Below, piece after piece: positions 10,639-19,217 of a stretch of 64,000 nt of DNA (positions within the stretch are counted from its first letter, which is position 1; every line of letters starts with the position of its first letter). The notes beneath the pieces were generated by a model. It made no database searches. It was given only the letters and a program-made list of their open reading frames with translations, and was not told the DNA's origin. The DNA is from Rhodocytophaga rosea (GTDB taxonomy: Bacteria > Bacteroidota > Bacteroidia > Cytophagales > 172606-1). The stretch covers positions 1,385,501 through 1,449,500 of the forward strand of contig NZ_CP048222.1 in the NCBI RefSeq assembly GCF_010119975.1, written 5' to 3'. The translations under genes and the position numbers were made by a program.

Positions 10639-10798
10639 TGTCCTTTATTTTATCCTCTTTTTCGGTGTGCAACACCTATCCCCCTTTCAAGGAACTTTAA
10701 AATACAGATACTAAATCTACTCTTTCCAGTCACCAATTTTTGGAGGGACGTCCATACTGAGCTATCATGATAAGTACTTTTTAGGCATTTTACATTTT

Positions 10799-11674
10799 TT
10801 ATTTAATGGAAGGGGAAGGCTCAACTTTAGTTAGTACTTCCAGCAGAAGCGTTTTATTAAAAGGGCGATCTTCTTGAATGGCTTGGATTAAGGCTTGTTT
10901 GCCAATTTTTTGTACAAGATCAGAAAAGCTATAAGCCTTATCTCCTCTATCCGATGCTTGGGTTAGCTCTTCTATCTCTTTTTCTGTAGCATTTGTACCA
11001 GATAACAGATATTGGAATACCCTTTTACGTCCTCCTTTATCGGGTCTGTTAAATAAAATTACTTGTGTAGCCCGCCTGACTACCGCCGGATCTAAAGCCT
11101 TCAAACGGTTGGTAATAAGGATGACTGCCAGTTTTGTCTTATCTTTAGATATAGAATCTATCTGCTTTATTAGAACATTTAAACCTGATCTATCTTCGTG
11201 GTGTGCTTGGCTTTGCTCCCGGTCTGTTGCTAAATCATCCGCCTCATCAATAATAAGTATTCCAACATTTTCTCCTTTCACTTTAGCCTTAGCCTGTGTA
11301 AATGCCTCAGTTATTCGGTTAGATATTTCTCCCACACGGCCGCCTCCACGAATATTTGACGGAGTTTCAAAGCAGAGAACCCTCTTATCCAATAATTTGC
11401 CTAAAGGAGTGGCTATACTTTGTGCCAGAGCTGTTTTACCACAACCCACATCACCAGCTAAGATCATCAGTGGGGTACCCTCTATAATATTTCCTAGAAA
11501 AGAAAGTTTGGAATAATGATGGTTTTTGTGCCATTTATCTATTTTATCGGTATTAAAAAAGAAGCTAAGTGTATTGAGTAGTGTTTTCTTTTGTTCTTCA
11601 ATGGCGATGAGGCTATCATAATGATGTTGCGCTCTGGCATCTGGATGTTTTGATTCCAAAAGTTGTAATTCCAT
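10799..11674 (-). CDS. AAA+ ATPase, orphan
   Basis: 291-residue AAA+ protein with no other domain. Walker A is ILAGDVGCGKTALAQ. Walker B is GILIIDEADD. The sensor-1 region is AVILITNRLKALDPAVVRRA, which includes an arginine-finger-like RR. An N-terminal helical part (about residues 1-65) precedes the ATPase core. The layout resembles small remodelling ATPases such as the TRIP13/Pch2-like proteins of anti-phage CBASS operons, but no HORMA or nucleotidyltransferase gene is nearby, so that role is not supported here. It stands alone between an IS1182-type relic and an IS630-disrupted pseudogene and may be left over from an accessory island. 11675-12009 upstream holds no gene. Confidence 0.75.
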   Translation of the reverse strand: MELQLLESKHPDARAQHHYDSLIAIEEQKKTLLNTLSFFFNTDKIDKWHKNHHYSKLSFLGNIIEGTPLMILAGDVGCGKTALAQSIATPLGKLLDKRVLCFETPSNIRGGGRVGEISNRITEAFTQAKAKVKGENVGILIIDEADDLATDREQSQAHHEDRSGLNVLIKQIDSISKDKTKLAVILITNRLKALDPAVVRRATQVILFNRPDKGGRKRVFQYLLSGTNATEKEIEELTQASDRGDKAYSFSDLVQKIGKQALIQAIQEDRPFNKTLLLEVLTKVEPSPSIK

Positions 11675-12368
11675 ATTCAGTCATTCGTGATTACCGAACT
11701 TTTTAATTGTAATGAACCACTTGCATAGTTTCATTATTAGGATAAGCAAATTGCGCACCTTTGTATTTGCCAGAATTTCAAAATAATTGATTCCAACAGA
11801 TTTGTCACCCGATGAAACTATACCCCAAGTATTAACTTTACAACAATAATTTTTCAAGCAAGTGCCTGCCGAATTAAATAATTGTAATTCAAAGAATTTT
11901 ACAGCCTTTTTGTTGAGCCTAAAAGTTAAATCCTCAATTCACTTTTACGGAGGAAGTCCAACTCTCCTTGTGTCTAAACTAGGAAACAAATCCTTGTACT
12001 AATTATTCATTACTGACTTTTGGTAGTTTGCCAACTGCCTCCCTCACTGTTGGCTGTACTCCGCCTACCTTTCAACTGATTGCTTTCCAGCTTGCCCTCT
12101 ACTTGTATGGGCGTGCCATCAGGATCGGTAAATGAAGCTTTCAAGCTGTTGCCTTCTAGGGTGAGAGAATTAAATGTAGCAGGAGATGACTTTTCTCCTC
12201 CTTCAGGTTAGGTAGCTGTCTAACCTGTTAAAGGGCCTTTGGCATTTTTTGTAAACTCTATTTCACACTTTCCCGGCATTGCACCATCATAGGCACCTTC
12301 CATTTACCCACTAGTAGTGCATAAAGTTTAAGTTGTCTTGTTGTTTGTGTATCTTGGTCAGAAAAGCC

Positions 12369-12815
12369 ATGACTCTTTATCGACTTACCCTCAGCCAGCA
12401 AGAAAGAGATACATTAACCGATTGGCTCAGTAAAGGCAGCCGAAAGGCTAAAGATATTCAGAAAGCCTATGTACTGTTGGCAAGCGATGAGACTACGGGC
12501 AGGGAAAGTGAAACAGAGTTAGCTGCTCATTATAAGCTATCTACTAAAAGTGTAGAAAGAATCAGAAAGGCATTCTGTGAGCAAGGTATGGCTATGTTTG
12601 ACAAGAAGCAGAGAAAAACCAGGAGTGATAAAAAGATAGATGGGAAGGTAGAAGCGCATCTACTGGCTTTAGTCTGCAGTGAGCCGCCACAAGGTCAGTC
12701 AAAGTGGAAACTGCAGATGCTGGCAGACAAATTAGTGGAATTGCAGGTGATTGACTCAATTTCTCATACGAGTGTGGCAGGGATATTAAAAAAAATGAGA
12801 TTAAGCCTTGGCTAA
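12369..12815 (+). CDS. IS630 transposase, orfA (N-terminal part)
   Basis: DNA-binding half of an IS630-type transposase: MTLYRLTLSQQERDTLTDWL, then paired helix-turn-helix regions (ELAAHYKLSTKSVERIRKAF; KWKLQMLADKLVEL...SHTSVAGILKK). Met at 12369 is chosen over the upstream in-frame Met at 12333 because family proteins start here. At the A8 run (12788-12795) the zero frame ends soon after as MRLSLG. A -1 shift there gives KKNEIKPWLRPMWVIPPKQ, exactly the family sequence, so orfA and orfB are probably made as one fusion protein. Confidence 0.8.
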   Translation: MTLYRLTLSQQERDTLTDWLSKGSRKAKDIQKAYVLLASDETTGRESETELAAHYKLSTKSVERIRKAFCEQGMAMFDKKQRKTRSDKKIDGKVEAHLLALVCSEPPQGQSKWKLQMLADKLVELQVIDSISHTSVAGILKKMRLSLG

Positions 12816-12820
12816 GGCCC

Positions 12821-13477
12821 ATGTGGGTGATTCCACCCAAACAAAACGCAGGCTTTGTGTATGGAATGGAAAAAGTGATCTCAGTCTATGAAAGATTATT
12901 CAATGAAAAGCAGCCGGTTGTCACTTTAGATGAATCACCCAAACAACTCATCGAAAGTAAACACTTTATTGGCAGGGATGGGAAGAAGTATCAGGACAGT
13001 ATTTATACAAGACAGGGTGTAAGGGATATTTACATGGTCTTTGAGCCTTTAGCCGGTAAGCGGTTTTGTTTTGTGGAAGAAAATCACAACCGCTTTACCT
13101 GGGTAAAGATTGTCAGTCACCTGCTGGATACTACTTATAAGGAATGTGAGAAGATTACTTTAGTAGAGGATAACTTGTCAGCTCATAAGCCAAGTGCTTT
13201 TTACGAAGTCTATGAGCCTGAAAAAGCAAAAGCCTATCTAGACAGGGTAGAGTTTGTTTTTACACCTGCTCATGGCAGCTGGCTGAATATGGCAGAAATA
13301 GAGTTATCTGTACTGCAAAGGGATTGCCTTGACAGGCATATAGCTACCCAAGCAGAATTAACAAGAGAGGTAAAAGCCTGGCAGGAAAACAGAAATGCAA
13401 AAGCAGTGAAAGCTAATTGGCATTTCGCCAATCAAGATGCCAGAGTTAAACTCAAAAAACTCTACCCGACTATTTAA
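12821..13477 (+). CDS. IS630 transposase, orfB (DDE catalytic part)
   Basis: Catalytic half of the IS630 transposase (DDE_3 domain). The first Asp is in VVTLDESPKQL, the second in LVEDNLSAHKPS, and the final acid is in AHGSWLNMAEIELSVLQRDC. All three are present and correctly ordered. The frame is open upstream to about 12795 and continues orfA in the -1 frame, so the Met at 12821 is unlikely to be the true start. With intact ends the element may still be active. Confidence 0.8.
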   Translation: MWVIPPKQNAGFVYGMEKVISVYERLFNEKQPVVTLDESPKQLIESKHFIGRDGKKYQDSIYTRQGVRDIYMVFEPLAGKRFCFVEENHNRFTWVKIVSHLLDTTYKECEKITLVEDNLSAHKPSAFYEVYEPEKAKAYLDRVEFVFTPAHGSWLNMAEIELSVLQRDCLDRHIATQAELTREVKAWQENRNAKAVKANWHFANQDARVKLKKLYPTI

Positions 13478-13668
13478 AATTTATGTACTACTAGTAAGGC
13501 TGTAGCATTTGTTGATTTATTAGTCTTTTGGGTTAGGTTTAGTTGTTGTTTGGCTACGACAAAGGAAAATAATCCCACATACAAAAGAGAATGTTAGTAA
13601 TAGTTGTTTGATTTTCATAGTTGTTTAGATTCAGTAATAGAGACTATAAATAATGTTTCATAGACAGC

Positions 13669-14156
13669 AGCGTCTTCGGTGAGTTAGCCACGCAATTTCT
13701 TGATAAAATGGGGCATAAGGTCTTTGCTTTTTCACATTCTCCGCAAAAAAGGAGTTGATTCATCAGTTAGGAGCCCAGTATATAGATAGTTCAACTCTAG
13801 ATAGTCAAGCAGAGCTGCATAGGAAATTTGACTTTATTCTCTCGACAGTAAATGCAGATTTTCAGCTGGACACCTATTTAAAGATGCTCAAAACACAAGG
13901 CAAGTTATGCCTGGTAGCCCAGCCACCCAATAAGCTATCGATGAGTGCCGGACTCTTGTATGACTACGCGCAACGAACGATTTATGGCAATTATACGGGC
14001 AGTCGACAAGCTATGATGAATATGTTAGCTTTTGCAGCAGATCATGCGATTGAAAGCAGGGTGGAGGTGATTCCCTTCTCCCAAATGAACGAGGCCATAG
14101 AAAGGGTGAAGGGGGGAAAAGTTGCCATGAGAGTAGTATTAGAACAGGAAAAATAA
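13669..14156 (+). pseudogene. zinc-type NAD(P)-dependent alcohol dehydrogenase, C-terminal half only
   Basis: Encodes only the cofactor-binding and C-terminal part of a cinnamyl-alcohol-dehydrogenase-like enzyme: FGELATQFLDKMGHKVFAFSHSPQ, FDFILSTVNADFQLDTYLKML, GSRQAMMNMLAFAADH, and the final MNEAIERVKGGKVAMRVVLE. The zinc-binding N-terminal half is absent. The frame breaks at an A6 run (13745-13750): one further A would join SPQKKELIHQLGAQ. The 5' end disappears just after the IS630-disrupted gene, so the truncation probably belongs to the same rearranged zone. Confidence 0.75.
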
Positions 14157-14426
14157 AGAGGCAATCATAGGAGGAAACAGGAGAAATTAATTAGGATTGC
14201 AATGATAGGTGTTTGTTTGCTTCAGATGTTAGATTCCATGCTCTTATTAGTGATATCTAATGGGAAAACTACATGAATCCTTTAAAAATAAAATATTAAA
14301 GTTAACAGAAAGGGAGGTTTGAGTAACTGATTCCTTCCCTTTATGAAATTTGTTTGCTTGGGCAAGAGAAGAACCACATTCCCAACCATACTGATTGTTT
14401 ATCAATGGATTTTTTCATATCAACAA

Positions 14427-15026
14427 TCAATCAGACCAGACTCCATTTTTAAATAATTGATACCATTGCTCAATGCCTTCTTCGCTAATGAGGGCAACTT
14501 TTTTGAAAACCTCCCTGGCAAATTCTATGGGGGCAATCCCGTTGGCCGTAATGATATTGCGGTCGGTTACTGCCAGATCAGAGATATAATTTCTGCTGCC
14601 TTTGTAGGCAGGTGCAAATTGCTTTAGATATGGCAAGGCATTACTGGTGTGCTTTATATCATCCAGGTAGCCTTTTTCTGCCAGAAAAGTAGTGGCTCCA
14701 CAAATAGCAGCGATGGTTTTGCCATTGACATGAATTTCTTCAAGCAAATGATCGATGCCTGTCGGTTTTTTTTCCTCCCATACTGTTCCACCAGGAAGAA
14801 CAAGCATGGAAACCTCCTGACTATTGATTTGTTCGATTGATACATGCGGAGAGATTTTCAGGCCACCACCAGAAGTGATAGCCATTCTATCGACCGTGAA
14901 TGTGTATACATTGGCTTTATCGCTTTTGTAAAGTTCAGGTGTCAGATAAGCAATCTCCCAGTCTGAAAACCCATCAAAAAGAAAGACATAGATGTTGTGT
15001 GCATGCATTTTAGCAGTATTGATCAT
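14427..15026 (-). CDS. DJ-1/PfpI family protein (type 1 glutamine amidotransferase-like)
   Basis: 199-residue cytoplasmic protein of the DJ-1/PfpI superfamily. The nucleophile-elbow Cys is Cys109 in AAICGATTFLA. It is preceded by the LVLPGG strand and by an N-terminal YVFLFDGFSDWE motif with a Glu typical of the family. No AraC-type DNA-binding domain follows, so it is not a GlxA-type regulator. Members act as deglycases, proteases or stress proteins, and which applies here is unknown. It is divergent from the sigma-factor operon, and the shared intergenic region holds a 17-bp palindrome. Confidence 0.85.
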   Translation of the reverse strand: MINTAKMHAHNIYVFLFDGFSDWEIAYLTPELYKSDKANVYTFTVDRMAITSGGGLKISPHVSIEQINSQEVSMLVLPGGTVWEEKKPTGIDHLLEEIHVNGKTIAAICGATTFLAEKGYLDDIKHTSNALPYLKQFAPAYKGSRNYISDLAVTDRNIITANGIAPIEFAREVFKKVALISEEGIEQWYQLFKNGVWSD

Positions 15027-15114
15027 CTTTTGGTAAAAGTGAAAATTTAATTATTTTCAAAATCGCAAGATTTGACAATATAAACATGTTCTCCTGCTTG
15101 TTGCATCTGAATTT

Positions 15115-15131
15115 GTATAAGTTACTTATAC
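15115..15131. promoter_or_regulatory. operator-like palindrome between divergent genes
   Basis: GTATAAGTTACTTATAC is an 8-bp perfect inverted repeat about a single central T. It lies about 90 bp upstream of the DJ-1/PfpI start and about 155 bp upstream of the sigma-factor start. Its size and symmetry fit a dimeric helix-turn-helix repressor site. The regulator is unknown and no such gene is adjacent. Confidence 0.4.
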
Positions 15132-15286
15132 TTCCCTTTTTGGTTAATTCTCAAATATAATAACTAACTTTTTATCATGTATATCTGAGATAAAAACTGT
15201 CAAGCTATTCCCGAAAAGACCCTCATAAAAAATATTTTCAGCTTTGCTTTTAATGTTTGGCTCTTGTTATTGTCTATCTTATTGAG

Positions 15287-15796
15287 ATGCATCTTGATGA
15301 GTTCAAAAGCAAAGTTTTTCCTTTAAAAAACAAATTATTCCGTTTTGCCCGCTGGTTTTTGCATACTAATGAGGATGCAGAAGACATGGTGCAGGAAGTG
15401 TTTGTAAAACTTTGGACTAGTAGAGATAACTGGCAGAAGTATACTAGCCTGGAAGCCGTTGCCATGCAGATGACTAAAAACATGTGTTTAAATAAAATGA
15501 AGGCTACCAAAGCAAGCATGATAGATATCGGAGGTCAGAATCTGCCTGATCCCCTTGTAGCGCCTGACAAAGAACTTGAGATGAGCCATACAGTTGATCT
15601 ACTCCTACACATCATAAACTTATTGCCTCCACAGCAACGCCTTGTGATTCAACTCAGGGAGGTAGAGGAACTGGAGCTGGAAGAAATCGCCCAGATAGCA
15701 GGACTTACCCTCAATAATGTACGAGCCACCCTATCTATTGCCAGAAGAAGAGTACGTGAAATGTATTTAAATTATGAAAGAAATGAAGGAGGATGA
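15287..15796 (+). CDS. ECF-type RNA polymerase sigma-70 factor
   Basis: Extracytoplasmic-function sigma factor of the Bacteroidota FecI-like group. Region 2 is seen in LHTNEDAEDMVQEVFVKLW and region 4 in LPPQQRLVIQLREVEELELEEIAQIAGLTLNNVRATLSIARRRVRE. The ATG at 15287 (MHLDEFKSKVFPL) is preferred to an upstream TTG at 15257. It overlaps the following FecR gene by 23 nt, so the two are translationally coupled. It probably directs transcription of the operon's third gene when released by the anti-sigma factor. Confidence 0.9.
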   Translation: MHLDEFKSKVFPLKNKLFRFARWFLHTNEDAEDMVQEVFVKLWTSRDNWQKYTSLEAVAMQMTKNMCLNKMKATKASMIDIGGQNLPDPLVAPDKELEMSHTVDLLLHIINLLPPQQRLVIQLREVEELELEEIAQIAGLTLNNVRATLSIARRRVREMYLNYERNEGG

Positions 15797-16790
15797 GTTA
15801 GAAGCACTGCTGCAGAAATATTATAATGGCGAAACTACTTTAGCAGAAGAAAAACGGCTAAAAACCTATTTAAGTCAGAGAGATAACTTTTCCGAGCGTA
15901 AGGCTGAAAGGCAATGGTTTAGCGGGTTACAGCTGGAAAGGCAAACACAGATAAGCAAAGATTTTGACAAGCAGTTGGAAGAAAAGCTCGGGCAAGTAGC
16001 TTTTCCAGGTGAAGAACGAGCAAAATATAGGTCGTGGTCTGCATTATCTTACCGCATAGCTGCTTTATTGGCTATCGCGTTAGGATTGAGTTTTGCAGGC
16101 TATCTTACTTTTACTAACAAGGCATCCCCATGGGTGGAAATAAATACTGCTGAAAAAGAAACCAAACAGGTATCTCTACCCGATGGCAGTAAATTATGGC
16201 TAAATGAGTTAAGTGTTATCCGCTACGCCCGGCAGCTAGAGACTGCCTCCCAGCGGGAAGTATGGCTGGAAGGCGAAGCTTATTTTGAGGTTGCTCATCA
16301 TCCCCGGCAGCCTTTTATGGTACATCTGGCAGGTACTACTACACAGGTGCTGGGCACCTCATTTAATATACGAGGATACCCCGGAGAATCCACCGCAGAA
16401 GTAAGTGTAATCACTGGTAAAGTGTCTTTTGCTGCACAGGCCAATAAGTTGCCCCAAAGAGTCATTCTTCAATCTGGCTATGGGGCTGTATTCGATAAAA
16501 AAAGCATAACCCTACAAAAAAGTAAAATAAATAGCCCGAATCTGCTTGCCTGGAAAACACATCAACTCGTATTTGAAGATGCACCTCTACATGAAGTAAT
16601 TACTACCTTGGAACGGTATTTTGCTATCGACATAGTAATTCAAAATCCCACACTTGCCCATTGCCGCTATAAAGGAACATTTAAAGAGGCAAGCCTTGAG
16701 GAGGTATTGGAAGTAATAGGGGTCAGCATGAATTTTTCTGCCGAGCAGAAGGACGGGCAATATATTTTGTTGGGGAAAGGTTGCTTATAA
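15774..16790 (+). CDS. FecR-family anti-sigma factor
   Basis: Inner-membrane anti-sigma protein. A cytoplasmic N-terminal helical part (about residues 1-85, LLQKYYNGETTLAEEKRLKTYL) binds the sigma factor. One membrane segment follows (about 88-108, YRIAALLAIALGLSFAGYL). The periplasmic FecR domain includes KQVSLPDGSKLWLNE, EVWLEGEAYFEV and GTSFNIRGY. The C-terminal DUF4974 domain (LVFEDAPLHEVITTLERYFAIDI) is present. Length and order are standard. In the known system the periplasmic part contacts the STN domain of a TonB receptor; here the only STN domain in the operon is on the next gene. Confidence 0.92.
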   Translation: MKEMKEDELEALLQKYYNGETTLAEEKRLKTYLSQRDNFSERKAERQWFSGLQLERQTQISKDFDKQLEEKLGQVAFPGEERAKYRSWSALSYRIAALLAIALGLSFAGYLTFTNKASPWVEINTAEKETKQVSLPDGSKLWLNELSVIRYARQLETASQREVWLEGEAYFEVAHHPRQPFMVHLAGTTTQVLGTSFNIRGYPGESTAEVSVITGKVSFAAQANKLPQRVILQSGYGAVFDKKSITLQKSKINSPNLLAWKTHQLVFEDAPLHEVITTLERYFAIDIVIQNPTLAHCRYKGTFKEASLEEVLEVIGVSMNFSAEQKDGQYILLGKGCL

Positions 16791-16847
16791 AGTTCTTCCC
16801 AGCTTACTGACTCCTCTTGTTTAATCACTTTATAAATCCGGTTTCTG

Positions 16848-19217
16848 ATGAAAAAACTGTTTCTGCTTGCTATAGGCTGCATTATTTTGCTTTCGGGTAG
16901 CTATGGGCAATCCTCTCTTCTATCCAAAAAAGTTACGCTCCATTACACACAAGTCAACTTAGAAGTGGTGTTGAAAGAAATGGGTGCCACCTATCAAATT
17001 GACTTTTCCTATAGCCGGGATATGATTCCTATGAACATGAAAGTAAGTATTCGATGTAATGATCAACCCTTACAGGAGGCGCTCAACACATTGTTTACGA
17101 ACACAAATATTGGTTTCAGCCAGATAGGTGCACAGATTGTACTTAGAAAAAATGAGCCTCTGCCGGAAAAAACCAGTAATGAAACCTTTCTGATCAAGGG
17201 AAGGGTAACCGACAAGATTACTTCTAAACCCTTGTCGTTTGCTACAATCAGCCTGGCTGGTAAATCGCTTGGAAATGTCACCAATGGAGAAGGAGAATTT
17301 GTGTTTAAGGTGCCCACCCGGTTTATGGCCGACACGCTTAAAGTTTCTTTTATGGGTTATAAACCCTTTAAAATTTCTTTGTCGTTGATAGGAAACCAAA
17401 AGGCTGAAATTGCTTTGGAACCGGATGTGATTGAGTTAGAGGAGGTAGTATTTGAACAGAAAACCGCTCTTTCTATTTTGCAGGAGGCTTTAGAGAGAAT
17501 ACCCCAAAACTATCAGTTAGGTCCGGTTAAGCAAACCTTATATATCCGCGACCGCACCTTTCAGGATGGAGAACCCATACAAGCCACAGAGGCCGTTTAT
17601 GAGTCATACCGGGGGCGCATTCCAGACAAGGCACTACAAAAACAGATGAAGCTCATAGAAGGCCGTAAGAGTAAATATGACCAGAAATATGCCGACATAT
17701 TAGAGGCATTTCCTGCCCTTACTTCCTTTGATATTGGGATGCAGCCGTATGCCGTATTCAACGCTGATTTAGCGGAGTATTTACAAACCAAGAATTTCTT
17801 AGGCAAAAATGGCTTAAAATTTCATGAGTATGACCTGGAAACGGTTACTCACTATGATGGAAAGGAAGTGTATGTAATTGCGTTTGACCAGAAAGAGAAG
17901 AATAAGCCTCTGTATAAAGGTAAATTTTATATAGACAAACAATCCCTGGCTTTTATCCATATTAGTTTGAGTTTAAGTCCCAAAGGAATAGTGCATGCAA
18001 CTTTTTTCGGCCCAAAAGTGATGGAAAAAATATTTGGATTAGCAGAGAATGAATGGATCAGCAGTACCGATGAAATTCATTATAAACAGATCAATGGAAA
18101 ATGGTATATAGACCATATCAGCCGTTTCTCAGAATTTAATCTGCTAAAAAGCAAACGAAAGTTTAATGCCTCTATTTTTTCAAAGTGCGATTTAGTGGTT
18201 ACAGAAATTCATACGGATACGATCATTCCTTTTAGCGAGCAAGAAGTAGCATCCGCCCGTACCATAAGCTATAGGCAGTATGGGGAATATGATGAGACCT
18301 TCTGGAATAATCAGAACATCATAAAGCCGGATAAAAAGTTTGAAGAGGATTTTAACAGGATCAATGCCAGGAATCCCAAACATGGAAAACGACTGGATGA
18401 GCTGATCAGCAAGCGGCTTGATGGGAAGAAAAACAGAAAACAGAAAGGTAAAACGGAAGATTTACTTGCTGAACCGCCTACAGAAGTAGAAGAAAATATA
18501 AGTAATGAAGATAACAAAACAGCCAGGCTGCTTGACACAGACTTATCTCTTACAAAACAGACAGACCGATTCATCTATCTATACCACCCTTCTGATACCT
18601 CAGTGATTGATAGTATTGCCTCAAAACTAGAAGCCAACTATGAAAGAATTTTAAGTGAACTGAAAGTAAAAAAACTTCCTGCCATTGAGGTACGCATCTA
18701 TCCTGGTTTAGAAGCCTATCATAGTGCTATTAACTATCCGAATGCACCAGCCTGGATGGTAGGCTCAGCTGGCATTAATAAATTTAGTATCGTATCTCCA
18801 CAAAATGCAGGGCCAGAGCACAGTTATGAGAGTGTAATGGAGGGAGTAGTGCATGAATTTACCCATTGTGTTCATATATATTTGCTAGACAACCACCTGG
18901 GCGTAGCCAAAAACAATGATGCCCGCTGGTTATGGGAAGGTGTAGCCTGCTATGAAGCCAATCAGTTTGTGTCTCCAAAAATATTAACCTACCTTACCGA
19001 TGGCAACTATCCTACTTTGGAAGAATTGAATCATGCACAAGATGGAAAAGTCTACCAGATGGGGTATTTGATTATTGATTTTATTAAAAGCAAATATGGG
19101 ATAAAATCATTATTAAAGCTTATTACTACCAATGGAGATCTCGCTAAAGTGCTGCATGTAAGTGAGAAGGAATTTGAACAGGAATTATACCTGTATATCA
19201 GGCAAAGGTATTTATAG
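16848..19217 (+). CDS. STN / carboxypeptidase-regulatory-like protein with C-terminal gluzincin metallopeptidase domain
   Basis: 789 residues. Signal peptide 1-20 (MKKLFLLAIGCIILLSGSYG). STN domain about 25-100 (VNLEVVLKEMGATYQIDFSYS...QPLQEALNTLF). CarboxypepD_reg-like beta-sandwich about 112-195 (IKGRVTDKITSKPLSFATISL; SFMGYKPF). A long central region (about 200-520) has no family I recognise. A charged linker follows (about 525-560). The C-terminal domain has HEFTH at 669-673 and Glu697 in RWLWEGVACYEA, the zinc-ligand pattern of gluzincin peptidases. There is no TonB box, plug or beta-barrel. It lies 57 bp after the FecR gene and so occupies the place usually held by a SusC/FecA-type receptor. 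Peptidase activity and its role in signalling are inferred. Confidence 0.8.
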   Translation: MKKLFLLAIGCIILLSGSYGQSSLLSKKVTLHYTQVNLEVVLKEMGATYQIDFSYSRDMIPMNMKVSIRCNDQPLQEALNTLFTNTNIGFSQIGAQIVLRKNEPLPEKTSNETFLIKGRVTDKITSKPLSFATISLAGKSLGNVTNGEGEFVFKVPTRFMADTLKVSFMGYKPFKISLSLIGNQKAEIALEPDVIELEEVVFEQKTALSILQEALERIPQNYQLGPVKQTLYIRDRTFQDGEPIQATEAVYESYRGRIPDKALQKQMKLIEGRKSKYDQKYADILEAFPALTSFDIGMQPYAVFNADLAEYLQTKNFLGKNGLKFHEYDLETVTHYDGKEVYVIAFDQKEKNKPLYKGKFYIDKQSLAFIHISLSLSPKGIVHATFFGPKVMEKIFGLAENEWISSTDEIHYKQINGKWYIDHISRFSEFNLLKSKRKFNASIFSKCDLVVTEIHTDTIIPFSEQEVASARTISYRQYGEYDETFWNNQNIIKPDKKFEEDFNRINARNPKHGKRLDELISKRLDGKKNRKQKGKTEDLLAEPPTEVEENISNEDNKTARLLDTDLSLTKQTDRFIYLYHPSDTSVIDSIASKLEANYERILSELKVKKLPAIEVRIYPGLEAYHSAINYPNAPAWMVGSAGINKFSIVSPQNAGPEHSYESVMEGVVHEFTHCVHIYLLDNHLGVAKNNDARWLWEGVACYEANQFVSPKILTYLTDGNYPTLEELNHAQDGKVYQMGYLIIDFIKSKYGIKSLLKLITTNGDLAKVLHVSEKEFEQELYLYIRQRYL

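Larger units (their letters stand above)
12314..13491 (+). mobile_element. IS630-family insertion sequence
   Basis: 1178 bp between TA dinucleotides (12312-12313 and 13492-13493), the usual IS630/Tc1 target duplication. The terminal inverted repeats are GTAGTGCATAAAGTTTAA at the left and the complement of TTAAAATTTATGTACTAC at the right (two mismatches in 18). It carries two overlapping transposase frames joined at an A8 run. It is inserted in a small secreted-protein gene on the other strand. Confidence 0.8.
12010..13618 (-). pseudogene. small secreted protein gene, decayed and interrupted by IS630
   Basis: With the IS630 copy removed at its TA target, the flanks rejoin on the minus strand into a gene for roughly 135 residues. 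It starts at 13618 (MKIKQLLLTFSFVCGIIF..., a signal peptide), crosses the insertion as LVGKW, and continues EGAYDGAMPGKCEIEFTK. It then has the repeated-looking lines SLTLEGNSLKASFTDPDG and VEGKLESNQLKG before ending QTTKSQ at 12010. Two stops (in GPLTG*TAT*PEGG) and at least one frameshift near the insertion show decay beyond the insertion itself. I do not know the function. Similar G-W / DGTP beta-rich domains occur in secreted Bacteroidota proteins. Confidence 0.55.

Noticed and set aside
10529-10714. 61-codon ORF as an independent gene
   Set aside because: Its first about 20 residues look like a transposase C-terminus and it overlaps the IS1182-type relic and its right-hand repeat.
10799-11674. 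CBASS defence operon
   Set aside because: Only a TRIP13-like ATPase candidate is present. No cyclic-nucleotide synthase, HORMA protein or effector is encoded nearby.
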